A program made the translations under genes and the position numbers. DNA of 64,000 bases, from positions 124,001 to 188,000 of the forward strand of contig NZ_PUDR01000007.1 in NCBI RefSeq assembly GCF_003012935.1, written 5' to 3'. The notes below the pieces were generated by a model that saw nothing but the letters and a program-made list of their open reading frames with translations, made no database searches and was not told the origin of the DNA. This DNA comes from Pannonibacter carbonis. Lineage in GTDB: Bacteria; Pseudomonadota; Alphaproteobacteria; Rhizobiales; Stappiaceae. Every line of letters begins with the position of its first letter. Positions within the stretch are counted from its first letter, which is position 1. Shown one piece after another: positions 24,859-33,274 of the stretch.

Positions 24859-26846
24859 TATTCGCTATCGTCAGAATTGTTAAACTCATCATTGTCCGTC
24901 AGACCAAGATCCGCAAGAATCTTGTCCGGAATCTTCCAGAAACGAACGTTCGACGACTGGAAAAGCTCGTATCGGGCGTAAACATGGAAGGGTGGTTCAA
25001 GGCCAGCCTTCTTAGCCTCGGACACGACTTGCTTGTATGTGTCGCGGTTAAGGGATCCGACAGGGCCACCATTGTCCCAGATCAAGAAGTATCCCTCGCC
25101 ATTTTGATCTTTCCCGACCAGATACTGATAGTCAACGCCATCAACTCGGGTGAGGCTCGGGGCAGAACGCTTATGCGTCTCCCAGTGGGAAGTCAGCACC
25201 ACATCTATCAGCTCGTCCCGCTGCATGGTGAGAACGGTCTTTGCGTCGATGGTCTTCGTGAGGAGCCGATACTCGAAGCCGCCGCCTAGGGCTGTAGCTG
25301 GTTTTCCCGTGGGCCGCTCCCCAGTCACAGCGTTTTTGAGGCGTTGCCAAGTCAGTGTACGAGCATATTTGTCGCCGTTTTCAGGCGCGCCTTGCTCGAT
25401 GAGTATAAAGCGGCGAGAGGAACCGAGATCATGATTGAGTTCAAGCACTGCGTGACCTGTCGATCCAGAACCAGCATAAGGATCCAGAACCAGACCTTCT
25501 GGTGGACACCAGATTTGGATGATCTTCTTCAGGAGACGCAAAGGCTTCACCGTATCGAACGCATGTCCTTTTCCAACGATCGCGTCCAGCTCCTTGCGAG
25601 CCATATCTGAATGGCCAGATTGTGCGTGTGGCCACGTGACGGACCCGATGTCGATCGGGGATTCATACAAATCTTCATCCCAGAAGGTTGTCGGAATCAT
25701 GCCGGCCCGAACGGCATCGATCGGCGTCTTGAGCCGCGGGCGGCCCGCGCCAGGTCTCCTATTCTTATCGTCGCGAAAGAAGAGCTTTGGCCAATTGCCC
25801 TTTTGCCGACGTTTAGTCGCCAGCTGTGCTGCTCTCTGAACCGCCGGATCCCGGTCTGGCCGATACCCCTCCAAGGCAACATCAGAGTCAGCGATGACTA
25901 GAGCGTTGCCCCGGCCATCGCCTAGGTCTCGTTCGACGTATTTTACACCCCACTCAGCGAGATACTTGATGACCTCCTCTTTTGTGAAGTTTACCCAGTG
26001 CGATCTGGGCTCCGGAAGCTGTCCATCGAAGGCGTATTCCCCGTTTGGATAGTGCAAATGGCCTGTAAACGGCGACTGAATTGCATAGGCTGTAGCTGCA
26101 CGGTGTTGCCTGGCTGTCGGGTCTGTCGGGATCCAGTCCCCCCCATCATCGCCGTCAATGTTTTTCGTGCCAGACCGGTCAATCGGGAGCAACTGCATCC
26201 TCGAGAGATCTTTGTCCTTCGCGTAAACCAATACGTAGTCAGTGGTCTTCGATATGGAATTTCCGCCCTTCGGAGAGTATGCTTTCTGCCAGTTGATGAT
26301 GGCTACCCGGTTATTCTCCCCGAAAACTTCGTCCATCATCATACCGAGATGAAAGAGTTCGTTGTCATCGATACAAATTGCTACCACGCCGGACGGTTTA
26401 AGCATCGCCTTCATTATCTGAAGGCGAGGCATCATTGCCTTGATCCATTTCGTGTGCTTGGAGCCGTCCTCGTTGGACACGATGGTTCCGAGGTCCGGGT
26501 CGTTCGGGTCATTGTCCCACCGGTCGTTGTAGCGAAAATACTGCCCGGTGTTGTAGGGTGGATCCGTGACGATCAGATCGACTTGGCCCCGATACTTGTA
26601 CAGCGTCACCATTGCTTGGAGGTTTTCGCCTTCGATCAGCATATTCCTCGCTTGATCCTCCGGCGTGCCAACGTTGAGGCGAGGCTCCCGGCGAGTCTGG
26701 CGAGGACGGACACGCTTGGCGATCTGCATGGCGGAACGTCGGCCGTGGAAGCTGAGCGCCACCCCGCTGGTCATCATGCTCTTCGCAAGGCGCTCGAGCT
26801 CGTCTCGGGTGAGCTTCGACAGCTCGGCATCAACATCAAATTCCAT
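24858..26846 (-). CDS. mod: Type III DNA methyltransferase Mod-like (N6-adenine)
   Basis: A 662-residue beta-class methyltransferase. The catalytic motif DPPYNTGQYF lies near residue 95, and the AdoMet-binding motif VLDPYAGSGSTGHAVLELN lies about 375 residues later. This order defines the beta class of type III Mod proteins. The long spacer between motifs is expected to carry the target recognition region. The ATG at 26,846 is preferred over a TTG upstream at 26,924. It modifies host DNA and forms the complex with the Res-like protein. The recognition sequence cannot be inferred. Confidence 0.9.
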   Translation of the reverse strand: MEFDVDAELSKLTRDELERLAKSMMTSGVALSFHGRRSAMQIAKRVRPRQTRREPRLNVGTPEDQARNMLIEGENLQAMVTLYKYRGQVDLIVTDPPYNTGQYFRYNDRWDNDPNDPDLGTIVSNEDGSKHTKWIKAMMPRLQIMKAMLKPSGVVAICIDDNELFHLGMMMDEVFGENNRVAIINWQKAYSPKGGNSISKTTDYVLVYAKDKDLSRMQLLPIDRSGTKNIDGDDGGDWIPTDPTARQHRAATAYAIQSPFTGHLHYPNGEYAFDGQLPEPRSHWVNFTKEEVIKYLAEWGVKYVERDLGDGRGNALVIADSDVALEGYRPDRDPAVQRAAQLATKRRQKGNWPKLFFRDDKNRRPGAGRPRLKTPIDAVRAGMIPTTFWDEDLYESPIDIGSVTWPHAQSGHSDMARKELDAIVGKGHAFDTVKPLRLLKKIIQIWCPPEGLVLDPYAGSGSTGHAVLELNHDLGSSRRFILIEQGAPENGDKYARTLTWQRLKNAVTGERPTGKPATALGGGFEYRLLTKTIDAKTVLTMQRDELIDVVLTSHWETHKRSAPSLTRVDGVDYQYLVGKDQNGEGYFLIWDNGGPVGSLNRDTYKQVVSEAKKAGLEPPFHVYARYELFQSSNVRFWKIPDKILADLGLTDNDEFNNSDDSE

Positions 26847-26975
26847 CGTCAGACTTTCGTGCGCATCGCGCAATGTTCCGCTATTGTTCTTACGTTCCTT
26901 AAAGGATGCGTATAGCCGGTGCAAGCCACTTTGCGTACCCCCCAGGCGGTTGCGTGGGAATAATCTGGGATCCTC

Positions 26976-27398
26976 CTAGACATCGGCGCATGCGCGCGTC
27001 CCCCCTTCGGTGTCTTTTGTTAAGTGTGCGGAATGCTCTACCCACGCAAACGGAAACGGCTCCAGCACCCGCGCGAGCGTTACCTCCCTCCCCTGCTGCC
27101 CGTCCAGAATCGCCTCCACAATATCGGGGGCGAGCAACGTCAGGCGCAGGACGCGGGTCAGGTAGGATACGGCAATTCCGTCATGCTCAGCCAGTTCGGC
27201 GATGGTGGCGAACAACCCGGAATCCAGCATGCGTTTCCACCGAAAGGCGCGGGCCAGCGCCTTGACCAGCGTGTTGTCGGTCCTTCGCGGCTGCGCGGCG
27301 CCGTCAGGCATCTGCATCTCCTTTCGCCCGCCGCGCTTTACGACACGGAACGGGACGTGAATGGTGATGAATTCTGGAATTGGCGTGGCGCGGATCAT
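26976..27398 (-). CDS. Recombinase-module protein with HTH-like segment
   Basis: A 140-residue protein, last gene of the recombinase module. The start at 27,398 overlaps the recombinase stop by four bases. The centre has NTLVKALARAFRWKRMLDSG and then ATIAELAEHDGIAVSYLTRV, which reads as a helix-turn-helix of about 22 residues. The C-terminal part is LAPDIVEAILDGQQ, a pattern shared with small proteins next to serine recombinases in alphaproteobacterial islands. Probably a DNA-binding accessory factor; its role is inferred from position only. Confidence 0.8.
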   Translation of the reverse strand: MIRATPIPEFITIHVPFRVVKRGGRKEMQMPDGAAQPRRTDNTLVKALARAFRWKRMLDSGLFATIAELAEHDGIAVSYLTRVLRLTLLAPDIVEAILDGQQGREVTLARVLEPFPFAWVEHSAHLTKDTEGGTRACADV

Positions 27399-28720
27399 GC
27401 AGCTTTCTCCATGTCGCCGGCCAGCATCTCGCGCGCCAGCCCAGTCAGCCCGTCCGTGCGCAACCGTACGTTCAGTCCGTCCGTGCCTATGTCGACACGC
27501 TCGACCAGCAACGCCACGATGCGCGCCTGCTCGGCGGGGAAGAGTTCGTCCCATAGCGGGTCGAGCTGCAGTAGGGCCTTGCGCGCCTCGTCCTCGCTGA
27601 GGCTGCTCGCTGCGCTGCGCAGCGCCCTCCCCGTTCCGGTGACGATCTCCGGCTGGCGAAAGACAGCGCGGAGTTGGTCGATCACGGCGGCCTCGATCTC
27701 GCCAGCGGGCACACGGCCCACCGGACAGGAGCCGGCCCCGTGTTGCAGGACGGTCTGGCTGACGTAGTAGCGGTAGAGCTTGTCGCCGCTGCGCGTATGG
27801 CTCGGCGAAAAGGCTGCGCCATCCGGGCCGAACAGCAGGCCTTTCAGCAGCGCGGGCGTGTTAGCGCGGGTGCGTGCGGCGCGCTTGCGCGGGCTTTCTG
27901 CCAGGATGGCGTGAACCTTGTCCCAGGTCTCGCGGTCGATGATCGCCTCATGCTCGCCGGGATAGCTGTCGCCCTTGTGCACGGCTTCACCAAGGTAGGC
28001 GCGGTTGTTCAGCGTTCGGTAGATGAACTTCTTGTCGAAGCTGTTGCCGCGCACCGACCGGATGCCCCGGGCACCAAGTTCCCGCGCCAGCACCGTGCCG
28101 GAGCCGATCTCGATGAAGCGGGCGAAGATCCAGCGCACGTGCCCGGCGCGCTCTTCGTCAATGACCAGCTTCCTGTTCTCGGCCCGGTAGCCATAGGGCG
28201 GCATCCCGCCCATCCACATGCCCTTCTTGCGACTGGCGGCGACCTTGTCGCGGATGCGCTCGGCCGTGACCTCGCGCTCGAACTGGGCGAAGGACAGCAG
28301 GATGTTCAGCGTCAGCCGCCCCATGGAGGTGGTCGTGTTGAACGACTGGGTCACCGAGACAAAGGTCACGCCATTGCGGTCGAACACCTCGACCAGCTTG
28401 GCAAAGTCGGCCAGCGAGCGGCTGAGGCGGTCGATCTTGTAGACCACCACCACGTCGACCAGCCCGTCCTCGATGTCGGCCATCAGGCGCTTCAGGCCGG
28501 GGCGGTCCAGCGTGCCGCCCGAGATGCCGCCGTCGTCATACTGATCGCGGACCAGCACCCAGCCCTCGGACCGCTGGCTGGCGATATAGGCCTCGCAGGC
28601 CTCGCGCTGGGCATGCAGGCTGTTGAACTCCTGCTCCAGCCCCTCCTCGGAGGATTTCCGGGTGTAGACCGCGCAGCGCAGCTTGCGGGCGGTCTTCGAT
28701 TGTTCCTGCAGCTTTGTCAT
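27395..28720 (-). CDS. Serine recombinase (resolvase plus recombinase domains)
   Basis: A 441-residue serine recombinase. The N-terminal resolvase domain (about 14-160) has the nucleophile region AVYTRKSSEEG, the YDDGGISGGTLDRPGLKRLM segment and VVVYKIDRLSRSL. The middle recombinase domain (about 180-290) holds PPYGYRAENRKLVID and FIYRTLNNRAYLGEAVHKG. It lacks the very long coiled-coil C-terminus of large phage integrases. It is transcribed leftward, overlapping the DUF2924 gene by four bases. It likely carries out site-specific integration or excision of the island or phage. Confidence 0.93.
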   Translation of the reverse strand: MTKLQEQSKTARKLRCAVYTRKSSEEGLEQEFNSLHAQREACEAYIASQRSEGWVLVRDQYDDGGISGGTLDRPGLKRLMADIEDGLVDVVVVYKIDRLSRSLADFAKLVEVFDRNGVTFVSVTQSFNTTTSMGRLTLNILLSFAQFEREVTAERIRDKVAASRKKGMWMGGMPPYGYRAENRKLVIDEERAGHVRWIFARFIEIGSGTVLARELGARGIRSVRGNSFDKKFIYRTLNNRAYLGEAVHKGDSYPGEHEAIIDRETWDKVHAILAESPRKRAARTRANTPALLKGLLFGPDGAAFSPSHTRSGDKLYRYYVSQTVLQHGAGSCPVGRVPAGEIEAAVIDQLRAVFRQPEIVTGTGRALRSAASSLSEDEARKALLQLDPLWDELFPAEQARIVALLVERVDIGTDGLNVRLRTDGLTGLAREMLAGDMEKAA

Positions 28721-29172
28721 CTCCGGCCCCGCAGGTTCTTGAGGCCGAAGAACACCCAGCCATTCCAGCGGGTGCCGGTGATGGCGCGGGCGATGGCCGA
28801 CAGCGACTTGTAGGGACGCCCCTGCCATTCGTAGCCGTTGGCGGTAACCGTGACGATGTGCTCCGCGCCCTGCCATTCGCGCAGCAGCCGCGTTCCGGTA
28901 ATCGGCCGGTCGCGGCCTGCGCGGATGCCGCGCTTCTTCTTGTCGCCGCCGTCCAGTTCCTCGCCCAGCCGCTCTAGCCGCCGGACCGTCTCGGGGTTCA
29001 GCCCGCCATAGGCGAGTTCCTGGATGCGATAGGCTAGCCGGCTTTCCAGGTAGCGCCGGTTGAACGGCGGCGGCTCGCTGTCAAACAGATCCCGCCACTG
29101 CTTCTTCAGGTCGGGCGTCGGCGTGGTCTTGAGCGCGGCCAGGCGCGCAGGGATGGGGTCGGGCGTGTTCAT
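28717..29172 (-). CDS. DUF2924 domain protein
   Basis: A 151-residue DUF2924 protein. Diagnostic strings are LKKQWRDLFDSEPPPFNRRY, LESRLAYRIQELAYGGL, then GTRLLREWQG and ITGTRWNGWVFFGLKNLR near the C-terminus. The ATG at 29,172 follows CGGAG on the leftward strand. In many alphaproteobacterial islands this family precedes a serine recombinase of just this type. The function is not established; DNA binding that helps recombination is a plausible inference. Confidence 0.92.
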   Translation of the reverse strand: MNTPDPIPARLAALKTTPTPDLKKQWRDLFDSEPPPFNRRYLESRLAYRIQELAYGGLNPETVRRLERLGEELDGGDKKKRGIRAGRDRPITGTRLLREWQGAEHIVTVTANGYEWQGRPYKSLSAIARAITGTRWNGWVFFGLKNLRGRR

Positions 29173-29372
29173 GCGTTTCTCCGGTGAGTTGGAGTTGCAT
29201 GACGGCATTTGTCGGCTGAAGAGTGTAGGCGAATTTCTCCAGCATCGTCAGAAGCTTCGCCGCGCTTGCGCTGCATCAGACGGATGAGCCCGAGCGCCAA
29301 CAGGCCGCAGACTTCGGCGCGTCGCTCGGCGGGCGTCATCTGGTCAGGGGGCAGAGGGTTGGGGCGTTTCAT
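29169..29372 (-). CDS. Small conserved protein heading the recombinase module
   Basis: A 67-residue protein starting MKRPNPLPPDQMTPAERRAE, followed by the hydrophobic VCGLLALGLIRLMQRK and a basic tail ending in THRRNA. Short proteins with this start sit directly upstream of DUF2924/recombinase pairs in related genomes. Its stop overlaps the DUF2924 start. The role is unknown. Confidence 0.75.
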   Translation of the reverse strand: MKRPNPLPPDQMTPAERRAEVCGLLALGLIRLMQRKRGEASDDAGEIRLHSSADKCRHATPTHRRNA

Positions 29373-29495
29373 GAAGGAAGTGTCCGTCAGGTCTCGCCCT
29401 TCTCCTACTCATCGCATTCGCAATCCGTCCCATGGAGCTAAAAAAGTCGCGAGTAGAGCTGCCTTTGACTCGACTCCCGGTTGTTTCTTTGGCTA

Positions 29496-29510
29496 GAACA
29501 TAATCAGAAC
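29496..29510. promoter_or_regulatory. LexA (SOS) box, GAACN7GAAC
   Basis: GAAC-ATAATCA-GAAC is an exact match to the alphaproteobacterial LexA box (GTTCN7GTTC read on the other strand). It sits 27 bases before the ATG at 29,537 and overlaps a CATAAT -10-like hexamer. It is also in the gap upstream of the leftward recombinase module (start 29,372). A LexA site here would place one or both transcription units under SOS control. Confidence 0.7.
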
Positions 29511-29536
29511 ATACCCGACATAAGCGAGGTGGAAAA

Positions 29537-30772
29537 ATGGGTTCAGACCTCAGGAAATTCGTCAACCCAAAGTTCCTGAAGACCATCGAACTTGACCTCA
29601 TCAAGGAACTCATTGCACGGCACTTCGAGCCGAATGACCTGCCCATCGACTTCGATGACGAAGATCCAGTGGTCAGATCTGCGCTCGCGAAGCATTTCGA
29701 GGCAGCCGTCACCGCCTGGAACGAGGGCATGGTGGCCGATCTCCACCGGGTGGCAGACCTCGGAAGCAACGAGGGCATGCAGATTATCCTGAGCGAGGCG
29801 CGACGGCAGGGCGTGGTGCTCTACCCCGACCCAGAGGCAGACGAGAAAGAGTCTGCACCAGTCAGACACGACCCGAAGCATGTCGCGCTGCACACCTACC
29901 TGCATCATAAAAGCGTCTTCGAGGCAGCGGCCGACTTCCATGCCCTGCGAACCCCGACAGCGCTGGCCGAGTTCAGAGGTCCGGAGCGCGACGTCAGTGC
30001 CGACCTGACGCCTGAGATCATCGACGCGTTCAAGGCCGCGGCAATGAAACTCTTCGCTCGCGATCTTCAAGGCGAGTATTGTCGCCTCGGTCCCTACGAG
30101 GAGGACGGCGAGATCAATCTCGTCGTCAGCCATGGAGCTCCGGTCGCGACGACACCTGTGGTAGACGGCGACCAGGAGAAGATCATTCCGCTTCGCGCGG
30201 TGAAATACGCCACGCTGCGCTACTCACCGGCAGAGGCGCGGTTGTTAATCGGCGGGGTCGTGAAGGCACAACAAGCGGATCTCGCCGAGATATTCGCCAA
30301 GCACGTCCTTGGCCGCGCCGGGTTCTTTTCGGGCAAGGATGCCCGTGATCTCTACACCCTCGACCCCATCAGCGAGGCTGGTCCCGACTTCGTTTTCGAT
30401 CATCACTACGACGACCGTATCCTCGGCGTGCGGATCGTGGCCGCCTCCGCCGACTATTTCGAATGGGACGAGGGCGAGGCGAAATGGCGCTATGTCCGGA
30501 CTTGGGAATCGAAGGACGCAACTGGTGCGCTACGTCACTTCAAGGGCAGCGAAGTGCGGTTCGGCAAGGGTTGGCGGCTCGGCGAGATCTCGTTCCGCGT
30601 CTTCTTCAAGTCGGAGGGCAAGCGGCCTACGCAGGTCACCGTGAAGCTGAAACCCCCGGGCACGCTCGCCTTTCGCCGCACGCGGTTCGAAAAGGCGATC
30701 CACACGCTGATCGCACGCCACGGGCTGGAGAAGGACTGCGATGCTGGCATGGTTGTGGACGCGGCTGAGTGA
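29537..30772 (+). CDS. Unrecognised protein, first gene of SOS-box operon
   Basis: A 411-residue soluble protein that I do not recognise. It starts GSDLRKFVNPKFLKTIELDL and has an acidic segment (FDDEDPVVRSALAKHFEAA) near residue 40. A central beta-rich part (about 210-390) contains LRYSPAEARLLIGGVVKAQQ and VFDHHYDDRILGVRIVAASA. No signal peptide, membrane helix, nucleotide-binding motif or classical nuclease motif is apparent. A purine-rich GAGGTGG ribosome site precedes it, and an exact LexA box lies just upstream. It overlaps the next gene by 32 bases, so the two products probably act together. Confidence 0.85.
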   Translation: MGSDLRKFVNPKFLKTIELDLIKELIARHFEPNDLPIDFDDEDPVVRSALAKHFEAAVTAWNEGMVADLHRVADLGSNEGMQIILSEARRQGVVLYPDPEADEKESAPVRHDPKHVALHTYLHHKSVFEAAADFHALRTPTALAEFRGPERDVSADLTPEIIDAFKAAAMKLFARDLQGEYCRLGPYEEDGEINLVVSHGAPVATTPVVDGDQEKIIPLRAVKYATLRYSPAEARLLIGGVVKAQQADLAEIFAKHVLGRAGFFSGKDARDLYTLDPISEAGPDFVFDHHYDDRILGVRIVAASADYFEWDEGEAKWRYVRTWESKDATGALRHFKGSEVRFGKGWRLGEISFRVFFKSEGKRPTQVTVKLKPPGTLAFRRTRFEKAIHTLIARHGLEKDCDAGMVVDAAE

Positions 30773-31679
30773 CGGCGGCCCGGAGGTTTCGATCTCGGGC
30801 CGGGCGCTGCGCAGGTTTCCCGCGCGCGAGATCGAACGCTTGCTGCGAGCGCGTGTGCTGATCGAACATTCGAAGGCGGACAGCTGGTCGGTCTGCGCGC
30901 ATTGCGACTGCGGCCTCGATGTTCGGCCAGTCCGGAAGTTCGGCGACCAACTGCGCGCATGCTGTCCTCACGATGCAGCCGAGGACATTGTCCTCGATCA
31001 TGGCGACCTGACGCGGTTCGGCGTTGATGCCAGCAGACTTGCAGGGCAGATCGGCGTGAGCGGCGGTCTCACCGGCGCCGTTTCGGCGGTCTTGGATGGG
31101 GTCTGGATGATTGGCTCCGGGCCTGCCGGCAGGGCGCTCATGCTTTGCGACAACGCGGATCGGTTGGAGCCACCGGGCGCAATCCTTGCGCTGAAATCCG
31201 CGGCGGCGTTGCGGCCGGTGACGATAATCACCAAGGAGCCGGAGCCGGCGCGGGTGCTGCGGCTGCGCGAGGCCGGGATCGAGGTCCGGGCGCTTGCCGA
31301 CATGATCAAGGCAGATCGGGCGGGCGTCGACCGCCTGATCCTCGAAGACGGGCACACATCGACCGATGGTGCAAGGCTCCTCCTGCATCGCCAGGGGCTG
31401 TTCGCGGTGCTGGACGGTCGGCGCCTCGATCTTCCTCCGCAGATGTTCGCGCTCTTCCGAATGCTTATCGAACGGTCGGGGCAGCGCGACCCCGTGCTCA
31501 GGGCACAGGAGATCGAAGCTCAGTTTCAGCGAACACCGCGAGAGATCGTCCGTGACCTGCGCAGGGCCCTCGTCACCTGCGGGCTCACGGAAGAGTCGGT
31601 TGAAACGCTCGTGGAGACCGTCCGGTCACGCGGGTACCGCCTTGGCCTCGCGCCGTCAGAGGTCGCGATGGAAGGCTGA
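30741..31679 (+). CDS. Unrecognised protein with Cys-rich centre and winged-helix C-terminus
   Basis: A 312-residue protein that I do not recognise as a named family. A cluster CAHCDCGLDVRP with later ACCPHDAA (residues 52-77) could bind zinc. The middle has the glycine-rich VSGGLTGAVSAV and the segment MLCDNADRLEPPGAILALKS. The C-terminal 110 residues resemble an OmpR-type winged helix: FALFRMLIERSGQRDPVL, then a DLRRAL helix and TVRSRGYRLGLA, the usual hairpin ending. It overlaps the preceding gene by 32 bases in another frame. A DNA-binding regulator or defence/induction partner is possible; the function is inference. Confidence 0.82.
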   Translation: MLAWLWTRLSDGGPEVSISGRALRRFPAREIERLLRARVLIEHSKADSWSVCAHCDCGLDVRPVRKFGDQLRACCPHDAAEDIVLDHGDLTRFGVDASRLAGQIGVSGGLTGAVSAVLDGVWMIGSGPAGRALMLCDNADRLEPPGAILALKSAAALRPVTIITKEPEPARVLRLREAGIEVRALADMIKADRAGVDRLILEDGHTSTDGARLLLHRQGLFAVLDGRRLDLPPQMFALFRMLIERSGQRDPVLRAQEIEAQFQRTPREIVRDLRRALVTCGLTEESVETLVETVRSRGYRLGLAPSEVAMEG

Positions 31680-31791
31680 GGGCCGTCGGTCACACACGCG
31701 GCACACATCAAACACACGCCAATCACACCTGGAGACCAATGGAGACCGGCAGTCTTGGGGCATCAGAAACGATGTTCCGAGGCTTTCCCCG

Positions 31792-32385
31792 ATGTATCCC
31801 CCGATTTCACCCCCTGATCTCTCCACGCTGATCCACGAAACCGACCTTGCCGCGCGTCGCCTGCAGCGCAAGCTGAGGCTGCCTGCCGCCGATCTTGATG
31901 ACCTGCGTCAGGATCTTCTGGTCGACCTGATCTGTCGCCTGCCGGGCTTCGACAAGCGCCGCGGCACCATCGGCGCATTCGCAAACATTGTCCTGCGCAA
32001 CCAGTGCTCGCGCATTGCGATCCGGCACCATCGCCAGCGCCGGGCGCAGGGCGGCACGGTGCTGGCGCTCGACGCGCCCGGCGCCGGCAGCGCCGAGCCG
32101 CTGGGCTGCCTGCTGGCGGAGACGGACGGGCTGGCCGCCTGGCATGGCCAGGATCGTTGCGCCGCGGCGGACGTGGAGACCCGCCACGATCTTGCCCGGG
32201 CGCTCGCCGACCTGCCGGAGGATGTCCGCGGGCTCTGCGCGGCTCTCGGCACCTGCGCCGTCGCCGATCTGATCGGCCGCGACGGCATCTCCCGCTCCGC
32301 CCTCTACCGCCGCCTCGCACGCCTCCGGCTCGAACTCGCCATGCGCGGGCTCGGGGGGCGGTGGGACGGTTCGGAAGCCGCGTGA
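31792..32385 (+). CDS. Sigma-70-like / HTH phage transcription factor
   Basis: A 197-residue protein. The N-terminal half resembles sigma region 2: LDDLRQDLLVDLICRLPGFD followed by GTIGAFANIVLRNQCSRIA. The C-terminal part reads as a region 4-like helix-turn-helix: ALADLPEDVRGLCAALGT and GISRSALYRRLARLRLELA. The start at 31,792 was chosen at the first sensible ATG before PPISPPDLSTLI; the upstream frame lies across the preceding gene. It may direct RNA polymerase to later phage promoters. It heads a run of closely packed early genes. Confidence 0.75.
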   Translation: MYPPISPPDLSTLIHETDLAARRLQRKLRLPAADLDDLRQDLLVDLICRLPGFDKRRGTIGAFANIVLRNQCSRIAIRHHRQRRAQGGTVLALDAPGAGSAEPLGCLLAETDGLAAWHGQDRCAAADVETRHDLARALADLPEDVRGLCAALGTCAVADLIGRDGISRSALYRRLARLRLELAMRGLGGRWDGSEAA

Positions 32386-32398
32386 GTAGAGGGAGGAC

Positions 32399-32755
32399 AT
32401 GGAGATGCTCGTCATGCCCCCAACAGCTTTCACCCCGGCGCGGCCCCGGCCGCTCACTGACATCGAGTTCTGCGCCTGGATCGGACAGGCGATGCCCGGC
32501 GACCGGCTGGAATACCACCGCGGGTTCCTCGGAATCGACACGACAGCCGTGATCTCGACGCTGCCGGAGCCGGACCGCCGCAGGCTGGCCGCGATGGCGA
32601 GCGCCGCGCACCGGGCCTTCGAGGCGGACCTCGTCCACCTCGTGCAGGTGCGGCTCGGTCCGGACCGCTTCGCCTATCTCGCCATCGCCCGGACCAGGCC
32701 GCGCCGCACGCCGGTGCCGCTCGCCCGCCTCCTCGAAGACGCCGAGGCCGCCTGA
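32399..32755 (+). CDS. Small phage-island protein, unrecognised
   Basis: A 118-residue protein preceded by a GGGAGG ribosome site. Visible segments are IEFCAWIGQAMPGDRLEYHR and FEADLVHLVQVRLGPDRFAY, then a basic ending with LARLLEDAEAA. It has no cysteine cluster or known motif. It sits 13 bases behind the sigma-like gene, and its TGA overlaps the first possible ATG of the following frame. Probably an early phage protein of unknown role. Confidence 0.78.
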   Translation: MEMLVMPPTAFTPARPRPLTDIEFCAWIGQAMPGDRLEYHRGFLGIDTTAVISTLPEPDRRRLAAMASAAHRAFEADLVHLVQVRLGPDRFAYLAIARTRPRRTPVPLARLLEDAEAA

Positions 32756-32790
32756 TGGCCCTGCCATTCCCCTCCAATGGAGACCCCGCC

Positions 32791-33273
32791 ATGCCGCACC
32801 CCGACAACGCCCCTCGCCTCATTGATCTCGAAGGTCTCGCCCTCGGCGACATCGCGGCGCTGCCGCCCGAGATGCTGCTGGATCTGCAGACGACGGCGCT
32901 CGCCGAGACCGCCCGCGTGAAGCGGCTGCGGGACCGGCTCGAGGCCGGCATCGCGCAGCGCTACGAGGCCGCCGCCGCGGCGGAACGGGCTGCGCAGGGC
33001 AAGACCAGCGGCACCGTGCGGGTCGAGGACGAAGGCGTCGTGATCGTCGCGGACCTGCCGAAGAAGGTCACGTGGGACCAGAACCGGCTGGCGGCGATGG
33101 TCGAACGCATCCGCGCCGCCGGCGACGACCCGACCGAGTATCTCGAGATCGCCTATCGCGTGCACGAGCGGCGCTACGGCGCCTGGCCAGCGGCGATGCG
33201 CGAGGGTTTCGCGGACGCGCGGAGCGAGACCACCGGCAAACCCGTCTTCCGGCTCGAGGCTCGAGACCGGTGA
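32791..33273 (+). CDS. Early phage-island protein, unrecognised, partly coiled-coil
   Basis: A 160-residue protein. LALGDIAALPPEMLLDLQTT is followed by a charged helical stretch (LAETARVKRLRDRLEAGIAQ) likely to form a coiled coil, then TSGTVRVEDEGVVIVADLPK and the conserved ending REGFADARSETTGKPVFRLE. The start at 32,791 has a TGGAGA ribosome site. A start at 32,755 in a TGATG overlap would add 12 residues. It precedes the structured intergenic element and the Sak4-type gene. No function is known to me. Confidence 0.78.
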   Translation: MPHPDNAPRLIDLEGLALGDIAALPPEMLLDLQTTALAETARVKRLRDRLEAGIAQRYEAAAAAERAAQGKTSGTVRVEDEGVVIVADLPKKVTWDQNRLAAMVERIRAAGDDPTEYLEIAYRVHERRYGAWPAAMREGFADARSETTGKPVFRLEARDR

Positions 33274-33274
33274 C

